A DNA stretch of 60,388 nucleotides from Deferribacteraceae bacterium (GCA_020054865.1 JAIHAR010000009.1:1-60388); one strand, 5' to 3'. Shown: positions 26,193 through 35,379, numbered from the stretch's first letter. The notes: a model not told the origin generated them from the sequence alone. Made by a program: numbers and translations.

Positions 26193-26974
26193 ACTGCACC
26201 TCTTTTAACTTTTTTTGAAAAAATTTTAATACATATCGACAATATAATATTTATTATAAGGTAAATTGCTGCCACTGTAAACCAAACTTCAAAACTTAAA
26301 AAGGTCTCGCTGACAATTGCCTGTCCATATAAAGTCAACTCATAGACAGAAATAGTGCTGACAAGTGCAGAATCTTTTACAAGCGAAATTGCCTGACTTG
26401 CAAGAGGCGGAGCAACATTTCTTAATGCCTGCGGCAACACTACAAACCGGTACATCTGAAAAGAGGTTAACCCCAAACTTCTTGCTGCCTCATACTGGCC
26501 AAAATGAATAGAATTTAATCCGCCTCTGATAATTTCCGATGCATATGCACCCTCAAAAAGACTTAATGTAAGTATCGCTGTAACATATGGAGAAATATCA
26601 AATATAGGGGACAGCACAAAATAGTTGAAGAATATCTGTATCAGAAGAGGCGTATTCCTGATTGTCTCGATATAAAAAACAGAAACCATATTCAGTACCG
26701 CTGAGCCAGATACTCTAAATAATGAACTTGTAAGACCGATGATAAATGATAACACCAAACTAATGGCAGAAATTTCTACTGTAACAATTAACCCTCTCAG
26801 TAATACACCAGGTTGATAGCCAGAATTTGATTTTTCGATTATATATTTACCAATTCTGTAAAATTGCCAGTTATACCCAAGATTTTCTGATAATTTCCAT
26901 AAAAGAAAAATTGAAAACATTACAAGCAGTGACAATAATAACAAATCAATAAACAATTTATTCTTTATATTCAC
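26189..26974 (-). CDS. Amino-acid ABC transporter permease (second subunit)
   Basis: A 261-residue permease related to the one at 24504: AYASEIIRGGLNSIHFGQYE, AARSLGLTSFQ and VLPQALRNVAPP. Both share the segment YNWQFYRIGKYI / YNWRWHKVLGYL after the first helix, which suggests an old duplication. It overlaps the binding-protein gene by 4 bases. It follows the Nudix gene by 15 bases, so the five genes from 27873 to 24504 probably form one operon. Confidence 0.9.
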   Translation of the reverse strand: MNIKNKLFIDLLLLSLLVMFSIFLLWKLSENLGYNWQFYRIGKYIIEKSNSGYQPGVLLRGLIVTVEISAISLVLSFIIGLTSSLFRVSGSAVLNMVSVFYIETIRNTPLLIQIFFNYFVLSPIFDISPYVTAILTLSLFEGAYASEIIRGGLNSIHFGQYEAARSLGLTSFQMYRFVVLPQALRNVAPPLASQAISLVKDSALVSTISVYELTLYGQAIVSETFLSFEVWFTVAAIYLIINIILSICIKIFSKKVKRGAV

Positions 26975-26989
26975 TTTTGAGAGAATATA

Positions 26990-27538
26990 CTACCCCTGAT
27001 TTTTTTCCTTTAACAAAAAATGAGAATAAGCTGCCAAAACAATACTATGGGTAATTTTACCACTGACAATATAATCTTCCAATTCCTGTCTGCTTAAACT
27101 CACAACCTCTATATCTTCAAACAAATCAAGCTGAAGCTCATATTTAAAACTACATTCTTCAGCCAGATAAATATACGCCCTATTACTCATAAATGCCGGG
27201 TTAGGATGAACAACTGATAGCAATTCAATGTTACCGGCAGCAAGACCGGTTTCCTCCCTGAGCTCTCTCAAAGCTGCCTCTTTATGAGATTCATTTTCAT
27301 TGATAGCTCCACCGGGGAATTCATAGGTAGTCTCTTCTGTCCCTACCCTAAACTGTTTTACAAGTATGAATTTGTTATCTGAAGTTACAGGAATAATTGT
27401 GACCCAGTTACTGGTATTGATAATGGTAAAATTCATAGAAGCATTTTTCTTGTCAAAGTAATATTCACAGTGGTCCACAGAGAGCACTTTATCTTTGTAC
27501 TCTCTGTGTGTATTTAATTTCTTCCAGTATTTGTCCAT
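26990..27538 (-). CDS. Nudix hydrolase, ADP-ribose pyrophosphatase type
   Basis: A 182-residue cytosolic hydrolase. The Nudix box GX5EX7REUXEEXGU is perfect at residues 77-99 (G77, E83, R91-E92, E95-E96). The preceding WVTIIPVTSDNKFILVKQFR and the RVGTEETTYEFPGG strand are those of ADP-sugar pyrophosphatases. It should cleave ADP-ribose or a similar nucleotide sugar. Its stop lies 15 bases before the permease gene and its start meets the stop of the upstream small gene. Confidence 0.92.
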   Translation of the reverse strand: MDKYWKKLNTHREYKDKVLSVDHCEYYFDKKNASMNFTIINTSNWVTIIPVTSDNKFILVKQFRVGTEETTYEFPGGAINENESHKEAALRELREETGLAAGNIELLSVVHPNPAFMSNRAYIYLAEECSFKYELQLDLFEDIEVVSLSRQELEDYIVSGKITHSIVLAAYSHFLLKEKNQG

Positions 27539-27873
27539 TATAAAATCAAACCGCTACCGCCTGATTTAGCTCCTCCCATTGGCCCCATATCCGGAATGTT
27601 GGAAGCTATTTTTATATTGCTTTTTGCCTCAAGATATTTATTGATAAGCTCTTCTGGCAATTTTTGATATTCATACAAAATATGGGCTTCATCAATTTCC
27701 CCTCCTACTTCATCTTCAAAAGGAAATCCAAAAGGGAGCATTGCAAGTTGCACGCCACCTCCGGCCGGAATCGCCTGAATCTGCACAATATCTTTTAGTT
27801 TTCCATCTTCAAGTTTTCCCATAACAGAGTCACCTGATACAAGCTTTACAAATTTAATATTTTCAGTAACCAT
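27538..27873 (-). CDS. Small acidic protein, possibly Sm-like
   Basis: A 111-residue protein of unknown function. The order 'KFVKLVSGDSVMGKL ... KDIVQIQAIP ... VQLAMLPFGFPF' recalls small Sm-fold (LSm-like) proteins known from phages and some bacteria, in which a strand-rich core is followed by a variable tail; here the tail ends in a Gly/Ser-rich run (MGGAKSGGSGLIL). This is a weak resemblance. The second of two adjacent ATGs is chosen because GGAGG then lies five bases upstream. It heads the Nudix/amino-acid transporter operon and is divergent from ferredoxin. Confidence 0.6.
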   Translation of the reverse strand: MVTENIKFVKLVSGDSVMGKLEDGKLKDIVQIQAIPAGGGVQLAMLPFGFPFEDEVGGEIDEAHILYEYQKLPEELINKYLEAKSNIKIASNIPDMGPMGGAKSGGSGLIL

Positions 27874-27970
27874 CATATCCTCCGATTTTTTTTAGGGTTA
27901 ATATATTCTATTTTCCCAAAATGCAACCCAAAACATAAAAATTGGTATCAGAAGATTTTGAAAATTTTTG

Positions 27971-27999
27971 TTGACATTGTGGGTGTTGATTACTATTAA
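27971..27999 (+). promoter_or_regulatory. Promoter of the ferredoxin gene
   Basis: TTGACA (27971-27976) and TATTAA (27994-27999) are separated by 17 bases, giving a start about 20 bases before the ferredoxin ATG. Confidence 0.65.
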
Positions 28000-28197
<198 letters not shown>

Positions 28198-28208
28198 TTA
28201 AGCTATTT

Positions 28209-28242
28209 AATACCTGTATTGGAAACAATGCAGGTATTTTTT
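28209..28242 (+). terminator. Terminator after ferredoxin
   Basis: A 13-pair stem (AATACCTGTATTG with CAATGCAGGTATT, one G-U pair) and GAAA tetraloop are followed by TTTTTAT. It lies 11 bases past the stop codon. Confidence 0.9.
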
Positions 28243-28275
28243 ATATATAAATTTACTACTACCAGGGTAGGATTT

Positions 28276-28938
28276 ATGAATATTTTCAAGACATTAAAAG
28301 AAGAAATAAATGCTGTATTTGAAAGAGACCCAGCTGCAAGAAGCACGCTTGAGATAATATTTTGTTATCCTGGTTTTCATGCGATAATTTTTTACCGAAT
28401 ATCTCACTGGTTTTGGGAAAAGAAGTTTTATTTTCTTGGAAGGTTTATTTCTCATCTTGGAAGATTTTTCACAGGGATTGAAATACATCCTGGAGCCAAA
28501 ATAGGTAAAAACTTCTTCATTGACCATGGAATGGGAGTTGTTATTGGTGAAACTGCAGAAATAGGTGACAATGTAACAATATACCATGGTGTTACACTGG
28601 GCGGGGTAAGCCTCAACAAAGGGAAAAGACATCCAACAATTGGTAACAACGTTATAATAGGCTCAGGTGCAAAAATTCTTGGCCCCTTCAAAGTCGGGGA
28701 CAATTCTAAAATTGGCTCAAACTCTGTTGTAGTAAAAGAAGTGCCCCCTAACTCCACAGTGGTAGGCATACCTGGCAGAATAGTTTCTGGTGAAAAGAAA
28801 ATCGATTTCGACCACAGCAATCTCCCTGACCCTGTTGCCAAAGCTATCGAATGTATTATTGAAAGGGTTGTAAGTATTGAAAAAGAGATAAAAACCATAA
28901 AAAAGGATAAAAATGATGAGGATAACAACCAAGAGTAG
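28276..28938 (+). CDS. cysE: Serine O-acetyltransferase
   Basis: A 220-residue enzyme making O-acetylserine, the precursor of cysteine. The N-terminal helical part ([20 protein letters not shown]) leads into the left-handed beta-helix with hexapeptide repeats: [41 protein letters not shown] and [20 protein letters not shown]. The catalytic His in DHG is present. The start at 28276 is supported by AGGGTAGGA. The Rrf2 regulator starts inside its end, followed by cysteine desulfurase: cysteine synthesis linked to sulfur mobilisation. Confidence 0.95.
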   Translation: MNIFKTLKEEINAVFERDPAARSTLEIIFCYPGFHAIIFYRISHWFWEKKFYFLGRFISHLGRFFTGIEIHPGAKIGKNFFIDHGMGVVIGETAEIGDNVTIYHGVTLGGVSLNKGKRHPTIGNNVIIGSGAKILGPFKVGDNSKIGSNSVVVKEVPPNSTVVGIPGRIVSGEKKIDFDHSNLPDPVAKAIECIIERVVSIEKEIKTIKKDKNDEDNNQE

Positions 28939-29326
28939 ATATGCTATAAGGGCGATTTACGCACTTTTAATGCTAAACGGGGAAAATGAACCTGTTTCAC
29001 TGAAAAAGATTTCAGAATATGAAGATATCTCTCTAAAATATCTCGAACAGATATTTTCAAGACTCAAAAGAGCAAATATAGTTACTGCTGCAAGAGGTAT
29101 CTCCGGCGGATATATGCTATCAAAAAATTCTGAGCAAATTTCCGTAAAAGAGATAATATATGCCATGGATGGCCCGATAAAACCTGTTGACTGTATTGAT
29201 AATGACGGTTGTAACAAGGCGTCTCAGTGTGCTGTAAACTGGCTCTGGTTTGAACTTAAAAAAAATGTTGATAATTTTTTCCAAAATATTACACTCTCAG
29301 ACTTAAAAAAGAAGAATAAATGTTAG
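28913..29326 (+). CDS. Rrf2-family regulator with IscR-type cysteines
   Basis: A 137-residue winged-helix regulator. The N-terminal [20 protein letters not shown] and [15 protein letters not shown] are typical Rrf2. Cys94-X5-Cys100-X5-Cys106 has the spacing of the [2Fe-2S] site in IscR. Its position between cysE and the desulfurase gene would fit either an IscR (iron-sulfur) or a CymR (cysteine) role; the three cysteines favour IscR. It overlaps cysE by 26 bases. Confidence 0.9.
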   Translation: MMRITTKSRYAIRAIYALLMLNGENEPVSLKKISEYEDISLKYLEQIFSRLKRANIVTAARGISGGYMLSKNSEQISVKEIIYAMDGPIKPVDCIDNDGCNKASQCAVNWLWFELKKNVDNFFQNITLSDLKKKNKC

Positions 29327-29334
29327 AGGTTGAT

Positions 29335-30501
29335 ATGGCAATATATTTTGATAACAGTGCTACCACAAAAGTTGACAAAAGAGTTGTTGAGGCAATGCTC
29401 CCTTACTTTGAAGAAATTTTTGCAAATCCATCAAGTCTGCATAACCCGGGCAGAACAGCAAGAGAACATCTTGAAAATTCCAGACAAAAGGTCGCTGAGC
29501 TATTATCTGCTGAATCTGAGGAAATTATTTTTACAGCAAGCGGCTCTGAATCTGACAATATGGCTCTTTTTGGAATAGCAAGGGCACTAAAACATAAAGG
29601 CAACCACATAATTACTTCAAATATCGAACACAAAGCCATAAGTGAGGCTTGCGAAGAGCTTGAAAAAGAAGGTTTTGAGATAACTTATCTCCCTGTAAAC
29701 AAAACAGGACATATTGAAATCGATACTTTCAAAAATGCAATAACTGACAGGACAATACTTGCAAGTATAATGCTTGCAAATAATGAAATAGGTACAATTC
29801 AGCCGATAAAGGAGCTTGCTACTGTTGCTCGGGAAAAAGATATAATTTTTCATACTGATGCCGTTCAGGCTGTTGGAAAAATGAAGGTGGATGTTTCTGA
29901 TTTAGGTGTTCATCTTTTAAGTTTTTCCGGACATAAAATTTATGCCCCTAAAGGGATAGGTGTTCTTTATATTGACAGAGAATTGAAAAATATCCTGAAA
30001 CCTATAATATATGGGGGGCATCACGAATATGGTCTTAGAGCAGGAACTGAAAATGTTCCGTATATTGTAGGGATAGGCAAGGCCTGCGAAATCATCAAAG
30101 CTGAGCTTGATAAAGATATTGCTCATATCAAACAGGTGAGAGACCGTTTTGAACAAAGAATTATTAATGAAATACCAGACACTTATGTTAATGGTGGCGA
30201 ACCAAGAATATGCAGTGTTTCCAATATTACTTTCAAATATATAGAAGGTGAAGCACTTATGGTGTATGCTTCAGAAGTATGCTGCTCCACCGGGTCAGCT
30301 TGTTCTTCTGACAGTATGGATGCTTCGCACGTACTGAAAGCAATAAATATAAACCCGGTAGACGCTCACGGTGCACTGAGATTTAGTTTTGGCAGATTCA
30401 ATACTCTTGAGGAAGCAGACAGAGCTGTGGAAATCTTAAAAGAGAATGTTGCTAAACTAAGGGCAATATCTCCCCTTTATCAACAAGTAAAAAATTCATA
30501 A
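29335..30501 (+). CDS. Cysteine desulfurase, NifS/IscS family
   Basis: A 388-residue pyridoxal-phosphate enzyme taking sulfur from cysteine for iron-sulfur clusters and thiolation. His99 (IEHKA), the PLP-binding Lys201 (SFSGHKIYAPKG) and the catalytic Cys323 (STGSACSSD) in its long mobile loop are present, as in group I enzymes. The start at 29335 is preferred (AGAGG upstream) over an ATG five codons earlier, which overlaps the Rrf2 gene. No nifU/iscU scaffold gene follows; an MFS gene does. Confidence 0.95.
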   Translation: MAIYFDNSATTKVDKRVVEAMLPYFEEIFANPSSLHNPGRTAREHLENSRQKVAELLSAESEEIIFTASGSESDNMALFGIARALKHKGNHIITSNIEHKAISEACEELEKEGFEITYLPVNKTGHIEIDTFKNAITDRTILASIMLANNEIGTIQPIKELATVAREKDIIFHTDAVQAVGKMKVDVSDLGVHLLSFSGHKIYAPKGIGVLYIDRELKNILKPIIYGGHHEYGLRAGTENVPYIVGIGKACEIIKAELDKDIAHIKQVRDRFEQRIINEIPDTYVNGGEPRICSVSNITFKYIEGEALMVYASEVCCSTGSACSSDSMDASHVLKAININPVDAHGALRFSFGRFNTLEEADRAVEILKENVAKLRAISPLYQQVKNS

Positions 30502-30518
30502 GCAATCAGGCGGCAACT

Positions 30519-31664
30519 GTGAATCATTTTAAAAAAGCCGCCTTTCTTTCCTTATTTTATTTCTTTCATTTTGGCACTCTTGGCATATTTATCCCTTTTG
30601 TAGCACTATATTTAAAGACATCAGGTTTTTCGGGCAGTGAGATAGGAATATTTATTACTATTGTTTCTGTGGTAAAATTCCTATTTACAAACAAATGGAC
30701 TAAAATTTACAACTCAATTTCTTATAAAAAACTTTTCCTTATAACAGCCATTATCGTTTCCAATTCAAGTGTTATACTCCTGATATTTTCAAATTACCTG
30801 GCCGTTTTTCTGTCTTTTGTAATATACTCTGTTGCAAGGGTTGGCATATTGCCGGTAATAGACCATATCTCAAATGAATTTTCAAGACAGTCCGGTATAG
30901 AATATGGGAAAATAAGGCTTTTTGGCTCAATAGGCTTCATTGTATTTACAACACTTACTGGTCTTCTGGTGGATTATTTTGATATAAACGTATTTATAAT
31001 AATGTCAGTATTGACAGGCTTATTATCTGCCATTTCGATATCTTTTGTGCATCTTTTCGACATTGATGATGACAAAAAAAATAATCTCAATAAAAAATTA
31101 AGTTTTGACTTCAAACTTATACTTTTTGCAAGTTTAATATATTTCATTCCACTGACTTTTTTTCACAACTTTATGAATATAAAAGTTCAGTACCTAAACA
31201 GTTCACAGACAACAGCGGGAATTATATGGTCAGTTGGAATATGTGCCGAAATTCTTTTAATGTTTTTTTCCAGGAAATTATTTGAGAAGATACAGCCTTA
31301 TAACCTATTGATAATCTCTATGCTTTTAGGGTCTATCAGATCTTTTGTCATAGGTTATACACATTCCCCTTACGTTTTACTTGTTATCAATCTTCTACAT
31401 GGATTTGCTTTTGGCACATTTCATCTTTCAATAATAAGATATATAAAAGATAGCATTCCGGATTTTATAAGGTTAAAAGCCCAGAGTTACTATGCCACAT
31501 TTATTTATGGTCTTGGGGCAATATTGGGCTCCATTATTTCAGGTTATCTCTATGATATTATGGGGGTTGAAAATATGTTTATAACAGGTGGTTTTTTTGC
31601 ACTATCCTCCGGATTAATTTTGTTATTGTATAGAAACAAAATTATGGTAAAATATACGGCATGA
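30519..31664 (+). CDS. MFS transporter
   Basis: A 381-residue protein with 12 predicted helices of the major facilitator superfamily, similar in layout to MFS_1-like sugar or nucleoside permeases (early motif YLKTSGFSGSEIGIFIT and YGKIRLFGSIGFI). The start is GTG at 30519 with AGGCGG upstream. The substrate is unknown. Its stop overlaps the next start by 4 bases, so it is cotranscribed with the 82-residue protein and nth. Confidence 0.85.
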   Translation: MNHFKKAAFLSLFYFFHFGTLGIFIPFVALYLKTSGFSGSEIGIFITIVSVVKFLFTNKWTKIYNSISYKKLFLITAIIVSNSSVILLIFSNYLAVFLSFVIYSVARVGILPVIDHISNEFSRQSGIEYGKIRLFGSIGFIVFTTLTGLLVDYFDINVFIIMSVLTGLLSAISISFVHLFDIDDDKKNNLNKKLSFDFKLILFASLIYFIPLTFFHNFMNIKVQYLNSSQTTAGIIWSVGICAEILLMFFSRKLFEKIQPYNLLIISMLLGSIRSFVIGYTHSPYVLLVINLLHGFAFGTFHLSIIRYIKDSIPDFIRLKAQSYYATFIYGLGAILGSIISGYLYDIMGVENMFITGGFFALSSGLILLLYRNKIMVKYTA

Positions 31665-31909
31665 AACAGATAAAAATGATTCTTGAAGAGCTTACAGAGA
31701 TATGTAACAAACTTGATATAAAAGTAAGATTTGAAAAGACCACCGCAAAAGGCGGTCTCTGTAAAGTCAACGACAAGTATATGATAATAATTGACAGAAA
31801 AGCTACCGATGAATACAAAGCAAATGTTATTGCAAATTCATTAAAAAAATTTGATATAGAAAATCTTCATTTGAAGCCGAAAGTTAGAGATTTTATAGAT
31901 AATGCATAA
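31661..31909 (+). CDS. Small orphan protein (82 residues)
   Basis: I do not recognise this protein. It is a soluble mixed alpha/beta polypeptide (MKQIKMILEELTEICNKLDI at the start) with one central hydrophobic strand (YMIIIDRKA). It has a short Gly-containing loop (KGGLCKVNDKY). It overlaps both neighbours, by 4 and 8 bases, so it is almost certainly translated. The tight coupling to endonuclease III may reflect shared transcription only. Confidence 0.75.
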   Translation: MKQIKMILEELTEICNKLDIKVRFEKTTAKGGLCKVNDKYMIIIDRKATDEYKANVIANSLKKFDIENLHLKPKVRDFIDNA

Positions 31910-32558
31910 AAATATTGATACAATTTTTGCTTTACTCCTGGAGTTTTATAAGAATCAAGAAGAACCTTCAATTACAAAACTTGCAAAACTTTATAAAAAT
32001 GACCCTTTTAAAATACTTTTAAGCACAATTATTTCACTAAGAACAAAGGATGAAGTAACTATTGCATCATCCAAAAAACTATTTTTGGTTGCAGACACTC
32101 CAGAAAAAATTGTGTCTTTAAGCACAGATGAGATTGAAAAACTCATTTTTCCAGCCGGATTTTATAAAAAAAAGGCTCTAACAATAAAAAATATATCCCA
32201 AAAATTGATAGAAGAATATAATTCCAGGGTGCCTGAATCCATAGATGAGTTGTTAAAGTTCAAAGGTGTTGGAAGAAAAACGGCAACACTCGTTATGATT
32301 GAAGGATTTCATAAAAATGAAGTCTGTGTAGATACTCATGTTCATAGAATTTCAAACAGAATCGGGCTTGTTAACACCAAATCCCCTGAAGAAACTGAAA
32401 CATCCTTAAAAAAAATTGTTCCGGAAAAATATTGGATAAAGCTAAATGAAATATTGGTGGTATACGGGCAAAAAATTTGCAAACCTATAAGTCCGTTATG
32501 TTCGACTTGCTTTATTAACAAACATTGTGATAGAATAAATGTAAATAAAATGAGGTAA
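31902..32558 (+). CDS. nth: Endonuclease III
   Basis: A 218-residue DNA glycosylase/AP lyase that removes oxidised pyrimidines. The helix-hairpin-helix (LLKFKGVGRKTA) contains catalytic Lys126; catalytic Asp144 lies in CVDTHVHR; the [4Fe-4S] site is CX6CX2CX5C near the C-terminus (CKPISPLCSTCFINKHC). All key residues are intact. It overlaps the upstream small gene and precedes the Lrp-type gene by five bases. Confidence 0.95.
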   Translation: MHKNIDTIFALLLEFYKNQEEPSITKLAKLYKNDPFKILLSTIISLRTKDEVTIASSKKLFLVADTPEKIVSLSTDEIEKLIFPAGFYKKKALTIKNISQKLIEEYNSRVPESIDELLKFKGVGRKTATLVMIEGFHKNEVCVDTHVHRISNRIGLVNTKSPEETETSLKKIVPEKYWIKLNEILVVYGQKICKPISPLCSTCFINKHCDRINVNKMR

Positions 32559-32563
32559 TATTT

Positions 32564-33034
32564 ATGAAACATAATCTTGATGAAATTGATATAGAAATAA
32601 TCAATCTTATGATTAAAAATGGTCGTATACCATATGCAGACATCGCAAAACATGTAGGGATGAAGTCCCCTTCCGTAATTGAAAGGGTCAAAAAACTCGA
32701 AACAGAAGGGGTTATTAAACAGTATTCTACAGAAATCAACTATAAAGTTCTTGGCTATGACATTACAGCTTTTATAGGAATAAGTATTGATAATACACAG
32801 CATATAACCGACTTTGAACAATCTCTTACAAACATTTCAAACGACATCGTGGAGTGCCACCATGTTACCGGGGATTTTACAATGATTTTGAAGGTAATTA
32901 CAAAAAATACCTCTACCCTTTCAAGGCTTATCAAACAACTTCGAAATATGAATGGGGTACAGAAGACAAATACTATTCTTGTGTTTTCTACAATATTAAA
33001 CAAGAAAAGGCTGGTAGAAGACTTTTTTGAATGA
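32564..33034 (+). CDS. Lrp/AsnC-family regulator
   Basis: A 156-residue transcription factor. The N-terminal helix-turn-helix (LDEIDIEIINLMIKNGRIPY, then ADIAKHVGMKSPSVIERVKKLE) and the C-terminal RAM ligand-binding fold (FIGISIDNTQ, VECHHVTGDFTMILKV) are complete. It probably responds to an amino acid. Targets cannot be inferred. It overlaps the glycosyltransferase start by 4 bases. Confidence 0.93.
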   Translation: MKHNLDEIDIEIINLMIKNGRIPYADIAKHVGMKSPSVIERVKKLETEGVIKQYSTEINYKVLGYDITAFIGISIDNTQHITDFEQSLTNISNDIVECHHVTGDFTMILKVITKNTSTLSRLIKQLRNMNGVQKTNTILVFSTILNKKRLVEDFFE

Positions 33035-33789
33035 AAGTTTCTGTAATAATCCCTGTTTTTAATAGGATAGCTACATTAAAAAGTGCAATAGAAAGTGTTT
33101 TTTTTCAGACTTATAAGGATATAGAAATTATAGTGGTGGATGATGGCTCAGATTTGGATATTAAAAGCCACTTAACTCAATACTTGTCAAGAATAAAACT
33201 AATAAAAATCGAAAAAAATTTAGGTGTTAGCATTGCAAGGAATATAGGTATAAAAAAATCAAATGGTGAATTTATTGCATTTCTTGACTCTGATGACATC
33301 TGGCTTAATTTTAAAATTGGGTATCAACTTGAAATGTTAAAAAAACACAACAGCCTTGTTTGTCATACAGATGAGTTCTGGTATAAAAAAGGAGAGTTTG
33401 TTAACCAGGGACTTAAACATAAAAAATACGGCGGCAAAATCCTGACAAAAATTCTCGACATATGTCGGATAAGCCCTTCATCAGTATTAATCCATAAATC
33501 TGTATTTAACAAAACGGGATATTTTAACCCTTATATGAAAGTCTGCGAAGATTATGACCTCTGGCTGAGGATAGCGCTATTTTACGATGTACTTTATCTC
33601 GAACAAAAAACTCTTGTAAAACGCTCAATTACTGATGACCAGCTCAGCCTTAATACCCCGAATATGGAAAGCATGAGACTTAAATCCCTGATATCATTTT
33701 TGACAAACTACAAAGACCACTTATCCTACAATGAAATAAACGAAATCATGAAAGAAATAAAGAAAAAAGAGAACATATTAAAAAAGTAG
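33031..33789 (+). CDS. Family 2 glycosyltransferase
   Basis: A 252-residue inverting glycosyltransferase with a GT-A fold: VSVIIPVFNRIATLKSAIES, IIVVDDGSD, GVSIARNIGIKKSNGEFIAF and the metal-binding LDSDDIW. The later VCEDYDLWLRI is the usual acceptor-side ED motif. It has no membrane helix, so it acts at the cytosolic face, likely on a surface polysaccharide or lipid. It ends the plus-strand run and converges on the HD-GYP gene with a 17-base gap. Confidence 0.92.
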   Translation: MKVSVIIPVFNRIATLKSAIESVFFQTYKDIEIIVVDDGSDLDIKSHLTQYLSRIKLIKIEKNLGVSIARNIGIKKSNGEFIAFLDSDDIWLNFKIGYQLEMLKKHNSLVCHTDEFWYKKGEFVNQGLKHKKYGGKILTKILDICRISPSSVLIHKSVFNKTGYFNPYMKVCEDYDLWLRIALFYDVLYLEQKTLVKRSITDDQLSLNTPNMESMRLKSLISFLTNYKDHLSYNEINEIMKEIKKKENILKK

Positions 33790-33806
33790 TAAATTTTTAT
33801 TATCAA

Positions 33807-35006
33807 CTAATTATTAAGTAGAGAAATATTATCAAGAAGGATTTGAACCGGGTTAAAGTCAATCTCTTTTTTAGTATAAAAGGAAATTATCTGCTTATAA
33901 GGCATACCTGTCATGGCATTATATGAATTAAGGTCATAAATGTATGGTTTTACAAATTTACCTTCAGAGTCTTTAACTATCAATACAAGGGGCTGTTTTT
34001 TATTTATCCCCTCTTTAACAATTATGCCAACCTCATCTGAATCAAGCCTTACAACCTTTCCCAATGTATTATTCTTAATAAAATTCAATAATATATCACT
34101 TACATTTTTACTGAATTCTGCACCTGCAGACTGTTTAATAATTTCAATAGCCTCTTCCTGGCTCATGGCCTCGCGGTAAGTAGTGTCATTCGTCAATGCA
34201 TCATAAGCGTCAAGAATTGATGCAATTTTGGCATAAGGTGAAATATTGTTTCCTGATAGTCGCCTTGGGTAGCCCTTACCGTTATATCTTTCATGATGCT
34301 CAAGAACTATTCTAAGTACTATCTCGCTCTCACATTTATATTCAGATAGAAATTTATATCCTAAAATCGGGTGCTTCTTTACTTCAGCAAACTCATGCTC
34401 GTTAAGCTTACCCTTTTTATTTACTATATCTGTATCTATGAAAAGTTTACCTATATCGTGTAACAGACCACCTTTTGTCATCTCAAGAGTCACTTTTTCA
34501 TTATAACCTAAATTTTTTGCAGATATGTTTGATAAAAGAGCTACATTTATACTGTGATTGTACAAATATTCTTCATTTTGAGAATATTTGGTAATATTAA
34601 CAATAAAACCACTATTTTTGACTGAGCTACTATTTATTTTTTCTGTAATAACATCAACTTTTTCAGGATCAAACCTCTGGCTTTTAACACTTTGAAATAT
34701 CTCTTTTAACTCTGAAAGCAAGACAGGATATATATTTTTAACAAATTCAAGGTCTGAAAGAAAAAGATTTGAAAGACTCTTTTCTGATATTTCATCTTCC
34801 TTTGATATTAAAGCAACTGTTTCACTGATATATTCAACCAGAATCTCCTTTACACCATAAGATTTAAGTATCTTTAGCATTTCTTCATTGCTGATGTTAC
34901 TTGATACTATTTTGGCATTAAGCCACTCTTTGTCACAGCCTACAATCTTCATCCCTTCATTGTAGCCGTCAATAGGGATCTTTTTAAATATTAACTTGTT
35001 TTGCAT
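33807..35006 (-). CDS. HD-GYP domain phosphodiesterase
   Basis: A 399-residue protein with an N-terminal DUF3391-like part (KKIPIDGYNEGMKIVGCDKE) and a complete HD-GYP domain: GGLLHDIGKLFID, KKHPILGYKFL, EHHERYNGKGYPRRL and ASILDAYDALTND. HD-GYP enzymes hydrolyse cyclic di-GMP, and the metal ligands are intact. It is the second cyclic di-GMP enzyme here after the frameshifted EAL gene. Single gene, preceded by about 200 AT-rich bases. Confidence 0.9.
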   Translation of the reverse strand: MQNKLIFKKIPIDGYNEGMKIVGCDKEWLNAKIVSSNISNEEMLKILKSYGVKEILVEYISETVALISKEDEISEKSLSNLFLSDLEFVKNIYPVLLSELKEIFQSVKSQRFDPEKVDVITEKINSSSVKNSGFIVNITKYSQNEEYLYNHSINVALLSNISAKNLGYNEKVTLEMTKGGLLHDIGKLFIDTDIVNKKGKLNEHEFAEVKKHPILGYKFLSEYKCESEIVLRIVLEHHERYNGKGYPRRLSGNNISPYAKIASILDAYDALTNDTTYREAMSQEEAIEIIKQSAGAEFSKNVSDILLNFIKNNTLGKVVRLDSDEVGIIVKEGINKKQPLVLIVKDSEGKFVKPYIYDLNSYNAMTGMPYKQIISFYTKKEIDFNPVQILLDNISLLNN

Positions 35007-35209
35007 AAATTAATAATAGTATAGAATTGGTTGAATTTCAATTTTTTTATGCTCTTATATTCATATTTTAAACGGGATTTAAACAAAAAAGGTTTGCCTA
35101 TTAGCCACTTATAAAGGAAAATATGCCATGTTTATTCAAAAAAAAAGTGGAAAAATTGACAATTTCAAGCTTTTATATTTTTAAAGTCCTATAACATATT
35201 GATAACAAA
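35007..35209. other. Gene-free stretch upstream of the HD-GYP gene
   Basis: No open frame with a ribosome binding site, RNA gene or strong repeat is visible. It should contain the HD-GYP promoter and the transcription end of tRNA-Val, but neither has a convincing consensus that I can point to. Confidence 0.4.
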
Positions 35210-35281
35210 TAGGAACGAGGGGGGTCGAACCCCTGACCCTTGCGACGTCAACGCAATGCTCTCCCACTGAGCTACGTTCCT
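35210..35281 (-). tRNA. tRNA-Val (GAC)
   Basis: The minus strand gives a full cloverleaf: acceptor AGGAACG/CGTTCCT, D arm TAGCTCAGTGGGAGAGC, anticodon stem TTGCG/CGCAA around loop TTGACGT with anticodon GAC, and T arm AGGGGTTCGACCCCCC. Discriminator A, CCA not encoded. Confidence 0.96.
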
Positions 35282-35379
35282 GAAAGCTCATAGTATATAA
35301 AACATATTTAAAAAAAACTCAAGTTTTACTTTACATTATTTTTGATTATTATAAAATATCGATGTTAATTGGGGGAATT

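Noticed and set aside
28452-28928. 158-codon minus-strand frame inside cysE
   Set aside because: Antisense shadow caused by the regular hexapeptide repeats of the acetyltransferase.
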